From contig CM024191.1 in assembly GCA_013433145.1 (NCBI GenBank), positions 2,062,501-2,126,500 on the forward strand: DNA of 64,000 nucleotides. The letters run 5' to 3'. The DNA is from Ascaris suum (taxonomy: Eukaryota > Nematoda > Chromadorea > Rhabditida > Ascarididae). This document shows positions 1-10,819 of the stretch, piece after piece. The notes beneath the pieces were generated by a model. The model searched no databases. It was given only the letters and a program-made list of their open reading frames with translations, and was not told the DNA's origin. Position numbers and translations under genes: made by a program. Position 1 is the first letter of the stretch, and every line of letters starts with the position of its first letter.

Positions 1-229
1 TTCCACACCTCAGATGACCTGAAAATGAAAGGAATTATAGATAGAATTTTGGGTTAAGACCCAGGTAAACAATGAAAGCTGTGAGCGGGTGAGAAGTCAC
101 GTCGAACGGAATAAGAAAATTTTGAATCAAGTGCAATAGCAAAGTAAATGTCAACAATTTTAAACTGAATATAAGTTATAATTCAAGGCAGCAATATTCA
201 AACGATTTTAGATTTTTTAAAAATGCTCG

Positions 230-2170
230 GACGAACTTCACAGATCGCGCTATATTGCAGCAGTAAAAATTTTTCGGAACGGTGTTCTTGTGGAACATAT
301 TCACATATTTGCCAAAGTCTCTTTTTCGGATTTGAAAAACGACCAAACAGGACAATCACACTCAAGAGGACGCCTACAATAAATAATGAAGGACTTTTGT
401 ACTGAACACATACATTAGACGTACAACTCCATATGATGGGAAAAGAGACTCGCCCACTTTAATTCTAAACTTTCGTTCCTTCAGAAAGCACCGAATCAAA
501 TTGAGAAGCCTTGCAGAGATACCGTAACAGGACAATTTAAATAGAAGTTTTTCGTGACTGACGGTGTCATATACGTTGGCGTAGGTGGCATAACAACATT
601 GCTCTGAGTTGCATCATTCACCGCGAAAATCGAATCATTGCAACAGATGAACGGTCGAGAAACTATTGGCTTTACTTTTCGAGAAACTAAATGGTTCATG
701 GCGAATAGATTGTTACGAACGAAACGGTTGTAAAGAGAATCCCGAACGATCGCCTCGGTGGTGGCTGTGTACTTCGAAAAAATTAAGGAAACAGGTCTGT
801 AATTGGGAATTACATTTAACGGTGGCTTGCTGACGAATGAAGTGGTTGTTACAGTCTTCGACGGGAAAGGAGTGAAAAACTTTTAAGAGAGGATCTAAAA
901 AAAAGTGACAGAGCACCATCAGTGATCTGATACAAGACAAAAGAAATCATGTTGTCATAATTAGGCATTTTATTACAAAGAGATCTGATGTTATTGACAA
1001 TGATGGCCACATCAGTGTGACAGTCTTCAAGATGCATTGATATTCTCGCTTCGAAAGAAGGTATGAAATTATTCTCACCTTTGAGAACATTCGACAAATA
1101 TTCTGCAAAAGAATATCGCCTTTGTGAAGTCATCTGTGACAATGATGCCGATACTATTTCAGTATGCCAAAAAATACATTTCGTCTTTATCTCTCTTTCA
1201 ATATTTCCAGGAAGACTTTATATTATTGCAACACAGGAATGTTTTTCACAGATCTTTGCGTATTTAACACGAACGTTATGGTACTCATTGCAACATTTTT
1301 GAAAGGCTTGCTAACCGCCTGGTGTAAACCGTTGTAACTATTGAAAATTTCTCTCCAATTAACCAAGACAGATATGAAGAGATCGATTTATCTTAGGGGT
1401 GAGATATTCTGATAGATACACAACACGAAGTAACTTCATGCAAAGTAGACAGAATGAGTTTACACATTGATTCGATATATGCATAGTGCCCAAATCTTAT
1501 TTTTTCAGTAAAATGTGGAAAGCATCATATCAGCATATTATCAATTTCCGTTTGGATAATCGTAAAACAATATCATAAACGAATGACGAAGTTGAAAGAG
1601 AAATGAATGGCCTATGATGGCTGATCGAAAATGATAGCTGAACGCAACCATCATAAATTATATCTAGCGCGTTCATAAGATGGTAATCAATTATGTTCTA
1701 CCGCTCCTGTATGCCAATAAAGGTCAAAAAACTGTTCGTGCAAGCGAGTTCTCGAAGTGATTTGAAGGATTTAGGAGTTCATTTGTCGAGTTCATCACAA
1801 TATTGAAATCACCAACAATCAGAGATGGCAAGTCTCTAGCACATCAATCCCCCAGCCGATCAAAAATCTCGGCACATTCAACGACGTTACACCTCGCAAG
1901 GCCATTGGCAGCCATCAAACGACATTTAAAAATGAAAACATAGAAGCTCATAACCAAAAGGAGAATTCCAAAACTTAACAAAAGAGACATCGAAATCCTC
2001 TTTGAACAAAACAACAAATCCTCCAGAGTGGTCAGAATGAAGTCGTTCGTCAAAAAAGACAAAATTAACTGAGTTAAAAGAAAGCAGAGAATCGTCATCA
2101 TCATTTTCAGGCAGTCTCTCAGCTATACGCAGTAATATCGGGTCTTGGAATCCTCAGAAACAAATGGAGG
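230..2170 (-). mobile_element. Decayed non-LTR retrotransposon (LINE), endonuclease and reverse transcriptase
   Basis: Read on the minus strand, this stretch gives broken pieces of a LINE polyprotein in the expected order. An apurinic-type endonuclease comes first: the motif LIVGDFN is encoded at about 1802-1819, and a late endonuclease block reading SHHRPF lies near 1615-1630. The reverse transcriptase follows: NYRPVSL lies at 784-804, and the palm block YDTVSHEKLLFKL, ending in RFRIKVGES, lies at about 448-571. The frame is interrupted by several stops and frameshifts, and the strand after the palm block is eroded, so the copy is dead. The motif style (AFDTVSHEKLL, NYRPVSL) suits the CR1/Jockey group; the clade is inference. 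The element once nicked target DNA and copied its RNA at the nick. The short open frames on both strands here are shadows of this relic. Confidence 0.82.
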
Positions 2171-2599
2171 TCATTCGGCTTGTTATGTGTTTGTAGCTAA
2201 TTGAAGCATATAAAAGTGTCCACAACAGCTTGATTTAGCGGCTTGGGAGTGAGGGGACGGGAGGTGTAGGGGGGAGGGTGGGTTACATTACTGCCCGACT
2301 CGGACGGGTGCACCCTTCCAGGCTTGGTTTCTCCATCCACCCACTTGATCATTAACCAACGAATTTTTCGTATTTATTGATGAATGTGTTTTTCACAAAG
2401 CATTCATTCAATGTATTTTATCCATTCACCAAGCATTGGATAATGTTTTTCCACAGAAACACTAGTCGATCGCAGCAATTGTTGATATATGATCGAGCCT
2501 GCTTGAGAGTTCGCTCCTCTATGCTTCCTTAACTGGAGTGTTCATTTATGACGCTGTTCTAGCTCAACCCTGTTAAAAAAGAATGGATCTGCAAATCTG

Positions 2600-2960
2600 A
2601 ATGTTCGCGTTATAGGGAGTACACATGTCTATAAGAACTTAAACAAGGCTGAAGGAGAGCTTGCTCTGCGTCACGAATGTTGGAGAACACAACTTTTATG
2701 AGGCACTTGTTATCCTCCTGAATGGCATCCATATGAGAAACGTCAAGCGGTACACCACTAACGCCGTGCTCGTCCAGCGAGCACAGCACCGTCTCCTGAG
2801 CCACAGCATTTCTGTTACTGGAGCCACATCAGGAGCCTCTGACAAAGTGGGAACAACAACTGATTTGTGTCTCAAGTCTTCATCCACATCCACAGAAAAT
2901 TCCAAAGGTTTCGCATATCCGTATATCATCATGCTATCCAGCGAATATGAGAGTCGTAGT
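2600..2960 (-). mobile_element. LINE ORF1-like fragment
   Basis: On the minus strand the frame at 2610-2804 reads through LIKVVFSNIRDAEQALL and SSYRHVY. These resemble the RNA-binding (RRM-like) part of worm LINE first ORFs, where a phrase such as IKVVF, then an alanine-rich helix, then a V(F/Y)-type strand recur. It lies just 5' of the endonuclease and reverse transcriptase relic on the same strand, which is where ORF1 should be, so it probably belongs to the same dead element. The overlapping frame at 2696-2932 is out of phase with it, suggesting a frameshift. The assignment rests on remembered family patterns, not on a search. Confidence 0.5.
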
Positions 2961-3374
2961 AACGTCTAGCTGCGACATATCATCGCCATCAGCACTTTCA
3001 TTAGCACCACCACGACGCTCAACTCTCACCACCTCGCGGTCATACCTCAAGCTTCGATGATTTAACATTTAGCTAGCAAAATCGCCACTAATCAAAAAAC
3101 TTGTAAGGGTGAATTTAGGACATACAAATGTGGAAAGCCCGGATTGCGCAAAAAGCTGACGTATTCTTAGACAATTTGCAAATCAGCTCACGCATACTCG
3201 AATGATTGCCCGAACGGTCATTTCGCACAGAAAGAATAGGAGAGGATAGAAGAACGTTCCTATGGAGAAAACCACTTCTGATTTTTGCTGTCTTCAAGGG
3301 AGCTCGCCTAATTTTACCCGCTAATGAAATGTTGATAACGGAGGTCTGTGTTTACTTCACCAAGGAATCCGAAT

Positions 3375-3530
3375 TACGTTAGCCTCGTGTTTGTGCAGAA
3401 GCTTCTTGTAGCGTACATCATCAAAAGCACCAAATCAGTTTGAGTTTTTTGCTCCAGTATATTGGTCTGGTCGCCTATAATTGAAATCAGCTATGATGGC
3501 GTATATCGGCCATGTAAGGAGCTAAATTCC
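3375..3530 (-). mobile_element. Second LINE reverse-transcriptase fragment
   Basis: The minus strand encodes FGAFDDVRYKKLLHKHEAN at about 3375-3437, with the AFD core at about 3420-3428. This matches the reverse-transcriptase palm signature (x-A-F-D-x-V-x-x-x-x-L-L-x-K). It is preceded by ADFNYRRPD and interrupted by a stop. It lies 5' of the ORF1-like fragment on the same strand, so it cannot be part of that copy in normal order. It is best read as the remains of a separate LINE insertion. Confidence 0.4.
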
Positions 3531-3539
3531 ACAAATCAC

Positions 3540-5590
3540 ACATTGTACACTCCTTCATAGGCGAGCTTCCGCCTCCATAACTTCGGATATATGTTTAGGT
3601 GAGATTTTGAACACAGCACCCAAGTTGTTATTTTTTAAACACCAATCCGCTGTTATTCTCTCATTAACTCACATGAATATTTCCAAACAAATGAGGAGCA
3701 TTTCTCAACTTTTCTAAAACTTCTGCATTTAGCATGGAGGCCATTAGTGCATTTCAAGAATGTCTCGTGTCCAGTCTTCGCTTATAGCGGTCAAGCCATA
3801 AGAAATATCTTTTCACTGTGATCCGATATAGACAAATTGAGAAGTGATTTATGCGCAGGTTCTAGCTCTACTACAGGGACGCATAAACTGATCGCTTAGC
3901 GTATGAAGTCAATGGGTTTATTATATAGGTAAATGGTATATCGGCACTCCGTAAAAGTATGCACTCAATGTATGCGGATGAGTTAGGTGACTTCACGAAA
4001 TATGCGTTATGAGTTTCACTGTTGCAATACTGCATAAAATAAGCAGCGATAAGATCATTAAAAGCGCTGAATAATGAAATGCGATGAAAATATAAACTGT
4101 GCTATAAGCCATAAGAGATAGAAATGTGGCCTAGCAATGTGCAGTCATCTTACTGCAATCTTTGTTGTCGTGTTACTTCCATCTTTCAAACGAGAATTCT
4201 TTTTCCAATGTATTTTTTTTTCTAATGAGAGATAACTTTGTGAAGAGTGACTTTATTTCTGGATACGTTTAGAAACTTGGAACGGTTGCCTTTAGTGTCG
4301 ATTCTGTCTTCAAAGCTTTAAAAAACTGCATAATGAGGCTTCTCTAACTTCAAATGATATGCTGTCCTATTCAGTCATGCAAACCATTTGAGCATTTTGT
4401 TCGAAAGAAGTTTCTCATGTGTTGCGATCTCTTATCAGCGCGAGCAAACTTTTCTAACTGGCTCCCTTATTGAAATAATCACGACTGCCTTTAGTTTAAA
4501 AAAAAAAAAAATTATTGCTCTATTTGCAGTTTGTTACATAGTAGAAATCATTTTTAGTAGTTCTATTCCCAGTCATCCTCTAATCAGTAAGGTTCTTGGC
4601 TCTACCAGTGAGCTTTTTTTTGCTTGGTCCCTTAGCAGTTTCGCAGTTAATCTCTTACACAATCTCTTCAGCGGAAAGCTTCATAAAGAGGTGCTTAACA
4701 TAGATTAGGCTAAGGTGTTTAAGTTGAATAGCGATCGAAAACTTATCGATAAATTATGATGTTGATGTTGTTGCTCGTTCCACAATTGGCTTAAATATTT
4801 GCTCATTGCGGAAAATTTCAAAGTGGAATATAGCAGCGAATTTTCTGCAATCCGTACAATCTCAAACGATGCTCTGCAAGGCAAAATTCTTCCCCGGTGT
4901 CGTATTTGGTCGTATCTGATTTGCGTAAATGGACTTTTAGTGTCAAAATCCTAAATGTAGATTGAGACAAGATCACCACTTGCTCGAATAAACGACTGCT
5001 TCAGATTAAAACGGAAAAACTCAAATGTATCGCTTGAACATTCACCATGAAGCATTTATTCTAACAAGTGGAAGAGTATTGCAATCTGCCGAAGATGATG
5101 CCTAACTTCAAGCGGTTAGAGTATGTTTGACTTTATTTTTAGCCTTCATTCTAATTGAACTGGCTCGACAGCTATGCGTACAGCCTGCAAGTTGCATTTT
5201 GAGAGTTAGGTTAACCATATATTGAACACTGTAGTAGAGTTATTTCGAGCAATGTTCTGCTCATTTTTGAATACTCCACACCAGTTTGGCCTCTTTTTAA
5301 ACGTTCAGAAATAGATATTACGGGGAATGTGCAAAGGTTTTCTGTAGCGCAAATAGTCCTGATTCTGACAGTCACGTCAAAATTTGCAAGCCCAAAAGCT
5401 TGAAGTATAGAAGACTCTTGTTTGATTCAAATATGTTCTTTGAAACCGCTAGCGGATTAATTGATATCGCCTTTGACTATCGTTTCGAGGATACCAGCGA
5501 AACTGAGATGTCCACAGTCCTACCAATTAGCTCACAAAAGCGTTACCCCAAACAGATCGGTGTACTCCTTCCAGTTCCTTACATTCTATT
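3540..5590. other. Non-coding AT-rich stretch
   Basis: No frame here has recognisable protein motifs or a well-bounded exon. The 106-codon frame at 4388-4708 is rich in Leu, Ile, Phe and Ser and contains a run of Lys from an A tract. It looks like a chance frame in AT-rich DNA. Confidence 0.5.
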
Positions 5591-5598
5591 TGTTAGAG

Positions 5599-5690
5599 GC
5601 ACTATCCGAGGATGTTATCAGTGCCAGGAATGTATCAATGTTTATTCGTGGACTAGACGATTCTGATCTCTGTGTTGTTGCGCATCGCTG
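5599..5690 (+). CDS. Possible F-box-like exon (weak)
   Basis: After a TTAGAG acceptor-like site, 92 bases read in one frame as ALSEDVISARNVSMF, then IRGLDDSDLCVVAHR and W, and stop at a CTG|GTATGA donor. The pattern L-x-D-V, then I-x-x-L-D-x-x-D-L-C-x-V, then R-W-Y-E-L across the donor, recalls an F-box, which binds Skp1 in SCF ubiquitin ligases. However, the spacing before the Arg-Trp pair is about three residues too short and the acceptor is poor. No partner exon could be joined in phase: the next attractive plus-strand acceptor, at 5951, would create a stop. It may be a decayed copy or a coincidence. Confidence 0.2.
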
Positions 5691-5947
5691 GTATGAACTG
5701 ACGCCGATAGCGAGCCTTGTGTTCACCTCTATGTATCCTTTGTTATATTGCATTTTTATGCGTTTTTTTTTTTTTGCATTTATGAATGAAACAATTGATT
5801 AAAAAGTATTTCTCTATTAATGCATTGCGATAGACAAGAACTGTATTCACGCTGGAGACGAACCGAAAGGTTATGACTTTCGATACATTTTCAGCTTCTG
5901 ACGAATTTTGAGTGTTATGGTTTTCAGCTCTACTTCTTTTTTTTTGG

Positions 5948-6346
5948 TTAGAAAACCGGAAAGGAACAAGCTAAGGCCGTTGCGAGCATTGATCTAGGGG
6001 AACTGATCGAGGTCTTTCCAAACGGTGGGTATAGATTCCTTTCTTTCATGAGGAGCTCAGTGATTGCAATCTCACTGAAAATAATTGACACTGCAGTCTC
6101 GAAACTTTGGCATCTTCATGTAACGGGTATAAGCAACAATAACCTGAAGGGTTATTGTAATTTTTTAAAACTTTTTCTGTATTTTGAATGCCGTCACTTT
6201 TCCTACAGAAGCATTTCCATCTTCGGTTTCGGTGTGACGTTCTTAGTGACATTCACAAGCATGCCATCGTCAAGTATCTCAGCCTTGCATCTTTGTTTCT
6301 CCATCTCTCTCAGTGATAAGTTTTCCTTTATTTTTGGCTTCTTCAT
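5948..6346 (-). CDS. Small two-exon gene, unknown 88-residue basic protein
   Basis: I do not recognise this protein. The minus-strand model starts at the ATG with first base 6346 and runs to 6207, ending CTTCT|GTAGGA. It resumes at 6074 after an ATTATTTTCAG acceptor and ends at a TAA at 5948-5950. The 132-base intron is typical of worms and the two exons (140 and 127 bases) join in phase, giving 88 residues. The N-terminal half is rich in Lys and Glu (KKPKIKENLSLREMEKQRC) and the middle reads TPKPKMEMLLEIAITELLM, a likely helix. The C-terminal part is ERNLYPPFGKTSISSPR followed by a small-residue tail. An in-frame TAG lies three codons above the ATG, so this may be the true start; an upstream exon using that TAG as acceptor is also possible. 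The opposite strand across exon 2 is open too (see findings). Confidence 0.42.
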
Positions 6347-6349
6347 GTC

Positions 6350-9300
6350 TCGGCGCTATTCTTCCATATATCATACTTCAAATCCTTGCTATTCACGTTA
6401 TCTATTGAACATTGGAGACAATTATAATTTTTTATCAGTTCTTATTGTCGTAACTTTTTGTACTATATGAATAAATATTATAGAAACGTGTATGAAGCAT
6501 GTTTCATTGAAACATCCTGGTTCGTTCTGATCATTCCGAGGATGAGGCATTCTAATTCCGCCTGCCGTCAGTTTGTTTGCCTTCGTTCAGTTTAGTGCAT
6601 ATTTTAAGCGATACATTGCAAAGAATTTGAGGAAGCGGCTAGAGCTATTATGTGATTGAAGAACATATGAGGCTTCGGTTGCGGAGATGAGCGAGTGGAT
6701 ATCATATGAATAAAGAACAGATATTGGGGTGCGCCAGTTGGTTACTTCATTAAATGCAACATAGGAACAAGAATGATTGCAAATATTAATTAATTTATGC
6801 ATAGTTAAGTAAGATAACATTTAAGTTCGTTTCCACATTGAACACATCATTTGCGCCTCACTGGGCTTTGCAGGAGGTAATGATGACCATCCATGCTAAA
6901 TGGCTATATTTTAGATGTGAGCCCATCAGAATAACAGGTGATCAGCCACGTATGCATATTTGATTTATTTTGCGAAGGGCTTTCAACAGCCTTAACAAAA
7001 AACGCTGAAAATTATCGGAGCAAACTGGAACTGAAACAAGTGTAACAGGTCGCGAAACTTTTTGGCTTCTTTTTAATGCTGGAGGAAAAACGATTCTTTG
7101 CAGGTGGAGAATATCATCAGCGTAACAATCCAAGCACGAGTTTTGCCCTAAATCTCAGGAGATCTAGAAAAGAATACTGTAACCCGTATGAGCATATACG
7201 CAAACACTGCCACCCTATAGCACGGAGCATAGTTTCAAGCAATTCAGTCCATTGGCACCATTTCCGTACCAAATTGTGCTCAGTCTTTGAATCAAGATAC
7301 CTAGATAAACTTCTAGTGGGGGAATATGGAAGAACCATGGAAAAGGAGTGGCTCTAGCGGTAGGAAATCATTCGACTTCATAATGGTTATCCCATTTTTT
7401 TTTCACAGGCAAGTAATTTCGAAGTTTTAATGATGCTTAAGGAGAGTATAGTATAGGCGCAGGTGCGCACAGGTTTTTTATGCCTGAACAGAGCGTTTTC
7501 GATGAACAAATAGCATCATCATTCCCTTGAAAAGGAACTCGAGAATGCATGCTATGCTGGCCTTTTGCAAATCTGCTTTGCGACAATGCATTACGTTTTA
7601 TCAGTTCATTGATAGATATGCACGTTTCGGATGGACCTATTCGTCCGTTTATCATGCGCTTCCAACAAACGAATCTTGCAAGTTGGAGTTACCAAATTTG
7701 ATAGGAAACATTCGCACCAAAGCGTGACATCTTGCATCACAATTTAGAATTGAGTTATAGAAATTCAAGGTTGAAATAAATTTCCACGTGTTTTGCATTG
7801 ATCGTTTTTTTTCCTCACTTTACACTTTTCATACTACAAGAAAAAAAAAAACGAATATTTTATGAGTGACCTATGCAAAAGTTCAGATCCTTTTAAAATA
7901 TCACTGCACTTTTTGTATACTCGCTATTTTTTTGGTGATCAATGAAATTGTTCGATGAGATGAGGAGAATAGAACAGATATATTCCTGTTAGTCTCTCTC
8001 ACAAATTTCTTCACTAATTGTGAGTTATGATAGGAGGTGAAAAAATTCATCTCATAATTTGAAATTCTCTCATTAAGATGAATCAAAAAAAGATGAAATC
8101 CAATTAAAATTTTTTCGATAGTACGGGTTCTTAGGAGGACGATAGCTTGGCTATTCTATTTCTTTTTCGATTTCATTTCGCACGAAATTCATCTCTTGAT
8201 ATAAATAGAAATGTAATTTCTAATTTCATCACGACAAATCTTTTCTATTAGTAGTGAGTTACTTGTTGAATACTTATCGTATTCAATTGTTATTATTTGT
8301 TCGACGGTATATGCAAATGTATTTTTTTTTTCAATTCAAGATCAGCATTCGTTTATAAAAAGCTTCCTAGTTGGAAATCTTGAGACAATATTCAAAACCG
8401 ACAAGCTTTTAAAATTTCCATCAAAAGTTATCCTTTTTTCTTTGAAATTATTCTTTTTCTTCATGGCTAAAAATTCAAAAAAAAAAACGATATAAAACAT
8501 AGTCGCAATGCGTGTTCAAGCATTCATTTTCAAGCGCTTCATTCATCTATCTTTTAAAAAAATAAACGAACGCTAGCATAATAGAATTTTTTTCAGGATG
8601 GAAGGGAGGATTCTTATGCTGAAATAGCAAGATTATCAACGAATACAAACAGTACATATAGAAAGCGTTCGGAGAATCTGTAAAAAAAAATTGGTATATT
8701 TTAAGCTTTAACTACTTAATAAAGACTCAAAAAACGTAATTATTTGTCTCTTCATTTGTTCACTGAGATATTGAAGCATATGTTTGATAACAACATGATG
8801 AGTTATAATGTTTCTAAAGGAGTACTAAAAACAAAGGACAACACCTGAACTAAACTGATTACTAATGCGACATTAGGTGGCTCATGAATAGCGTCAAAAA
8901 ACGATAAGGTGGTGGAAGGGGTTTTCTTGTGATCGGTGAACATCTTTGAGATACATTCTCATTTTGCCGATGTAATCCAAATCTTGAAGCCGTTGATTTG
9001 GTTGTTCTTAGTCGAAATACAATCATCTCTGCAACTGCTTTCGTATTCAAAGTAATTCATGTTGCATTAGCTCTTGAATCAACATTTTTCAATACGTCTC
9101 ACTCATCGTTATTTCCACACAATCGATTCGTTTCGTTACTTTTCCTAACTAAAGATTAGTTCTTTGTGTAAATTTTATTGCACATTTGATTTAATGATTG
9201 CAAAAGCTTTAATGATAGAAAATGTACGATTTAATGATTGCAAAGGCCGCCAATGATTTCGACAATATGGCGATTCTGATTTGCGCGATTAATGGCGCCA

Positions 9301-10590
9301 CATAAATTTCCTTCATCAACAAAGGTGCAATAATTGATGCTACGGAGAGATCAGCGGTTATAAGCATAGAAACTCAACGAAAAAATATAGAAACACATTA
9401 AAAATGCGCCGAAGTGCGCGATCATAAAGTGTATTCAAAGAAGTGATTGAAATTTGTCAAAACTAATCAGTTTATTCGCTTATCTGAAAGTATTTTTCTT
9501 AACGAACGAAATTCACCAAATTTATAGTATTTTTATGAGTTTTTCCTTTCGGATAGATCGAGAGAAAATTTTCACGAGGAATTATTGCAAATTTCATCTC
9601 CATGAAATCGTTCAATGGTAAAATATTTGCTAGTGAAATTCAACGAACTCTGCAAAGTAACAATAAGATCATATATTATATTATTTGCATATAGATGAGT
9701 AAAAAGGTGTTTAGTTGTAATTAGGAAGTATTTATGTGTTGCATCCTTAAAGTCAAACGCTCAACTTTTAGAGAGAATAAAAGTTACTTTTGGGTATTTT
9801 GATGGAACAGAGTGGCGCCATCAACGATACAACTCTCTTAAAGCGCAATCATAACGAATAATTCGAGAAATCAACAAAGCATCGACAGGTTAGCATGATG
9901 CAGATATCAGTTACAACATTAAACGGCAAATGGTTCAGCAAAAAGATAGAGGTTGCTGCTTTTTATTGCTGAAATGCAGCGCAATATACTTCAACGTTCA
10001 ACAAATCCACATATACGTAAAGCGATTCGTGTGGACTCCAGCAAAACTTATCGGCAAAAGCAAAGCGGCAGTGTTGTTCATTTTCAGGCATATGATGTAT
10101 CGCCTTGAATATATCCCAATAGTCACAAATTTCGAGAAGCAAGAGAACAAAGGAATGGATTTACTCAGCAAACGGTGGGAATGAGTTTAACGAGCAGAAG
10201 CTAGATCTATTTTCATAAACTTGCTAGAACAGTGCAACAATATCTACTACTTCGGGCTCGTCGAGAGAAGCAATTTTTCCCCACGTTGTGAGCGAAATGG
10301 ATTTGCAAAGGAGAAAGAGGAGGTTCGGAAATGTTGCTGAGAGCATTCATCTTAAACGTTCAAATGAGATTCATTAAGTCTTCGCGATAATATTTGTAAT
10401 GTTCTCAATGATACACTTAAGCAAATGTAAATAAAGAAAACGTGTGAAAGGTAAAAAATGAGCATAAACATGAGCTCCTCTGTGTTCCTGTCTGTCTGTC
10501 TGACATTTGCGTGGCGGATTGCTGTGATATTCCTTCCGTTCGTTCGCCATGTTGGTACGTGTATCTGTCTGTCTGTCTGCCAAGCGGCTC
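6350..10590. other. Mostly non-coding AT-rich stretch
   Basis: No gene could be supported. Points seen: open frames on both strands at 7076-7357, where the minus strand contains CYADDILHLQ, which could be a chance match to the YADD box of reverse transcriptases; and a 17-base sequence (GATTTAATGATTGCAAA) present twice at about 9187 and 9230, a short tandem duplication. The rest is low-complexity A- or T-rich DNA. Confidence 0.5.
10491..10580. repeat. Two short (TCTG)n microsatellite runs
   Basis: Four-base TCTG/GTCT runs occur at about 10488-10502 and 10564-10579, about 60 bases apart. They generate Cys, Leu, Ser and Val-rich chance frames on the plus strand. Confidence 0.8.
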
Positions 10591-10598
10591 CTACTCAG

Positions 10599-10810
10599 GA
10601 GTCATTGCGACTGAAGTTGCGAAATTCGATGGCTGTAATCTGCACGACAATATGATCGCTTACATCAAAATTCCACTTGACCTAGAAGAGAGTTATAGAC
10701 ACTCAAATATGGCAAAAAATCTATATGCGTTTCCGCAACCGGTCGGATATTCATTTCAAACCTGCCAACGCACAAACAGGCGAAGAAATGTGCTAGAGGA
10801 GAGGTCATGA
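10599..10810 (+). CDS. Coding-looking terminal exon, unknown
   Basis: I do not recognise it. After a CCTACTCAG acceptor-like site the plus strand stays open for 70 codons to a TGA. The composition is unlike the surrounding DNA: GVIATEVAKFDGCNLHDNM, then AYIKIPLDLEESYRHSNMA, then LYAFPQPVGYSF and a basic tail. Balanced amino-acid use, including Asp, His, Asn, Pro and Gly, argues for real or once-real coding sequence. No upstream exon was found and no domain is evident. The minus strand over the same bases is broken by stops. It could be a gene end or an old transposon fragment. Confidence 0.25.
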
Positions 10811-10819
10811 TACGTGCGT

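Noticed and set aside
6048..6470. 140-codon plus-strand frame, the longest of the window
   Set aside because: It is antisense to the Lys/Glu-rich minus-strand exon at 6207-6346 and reads as Phe/Ser/Ile-rich chance sequence.
6942..7133. Minus-strand CYADDILHLQ as a reverse-transcriptase YADD box
   Set aside because: No other reverse-transcriptase block lies in order around it, so a four-residue match may be chance.
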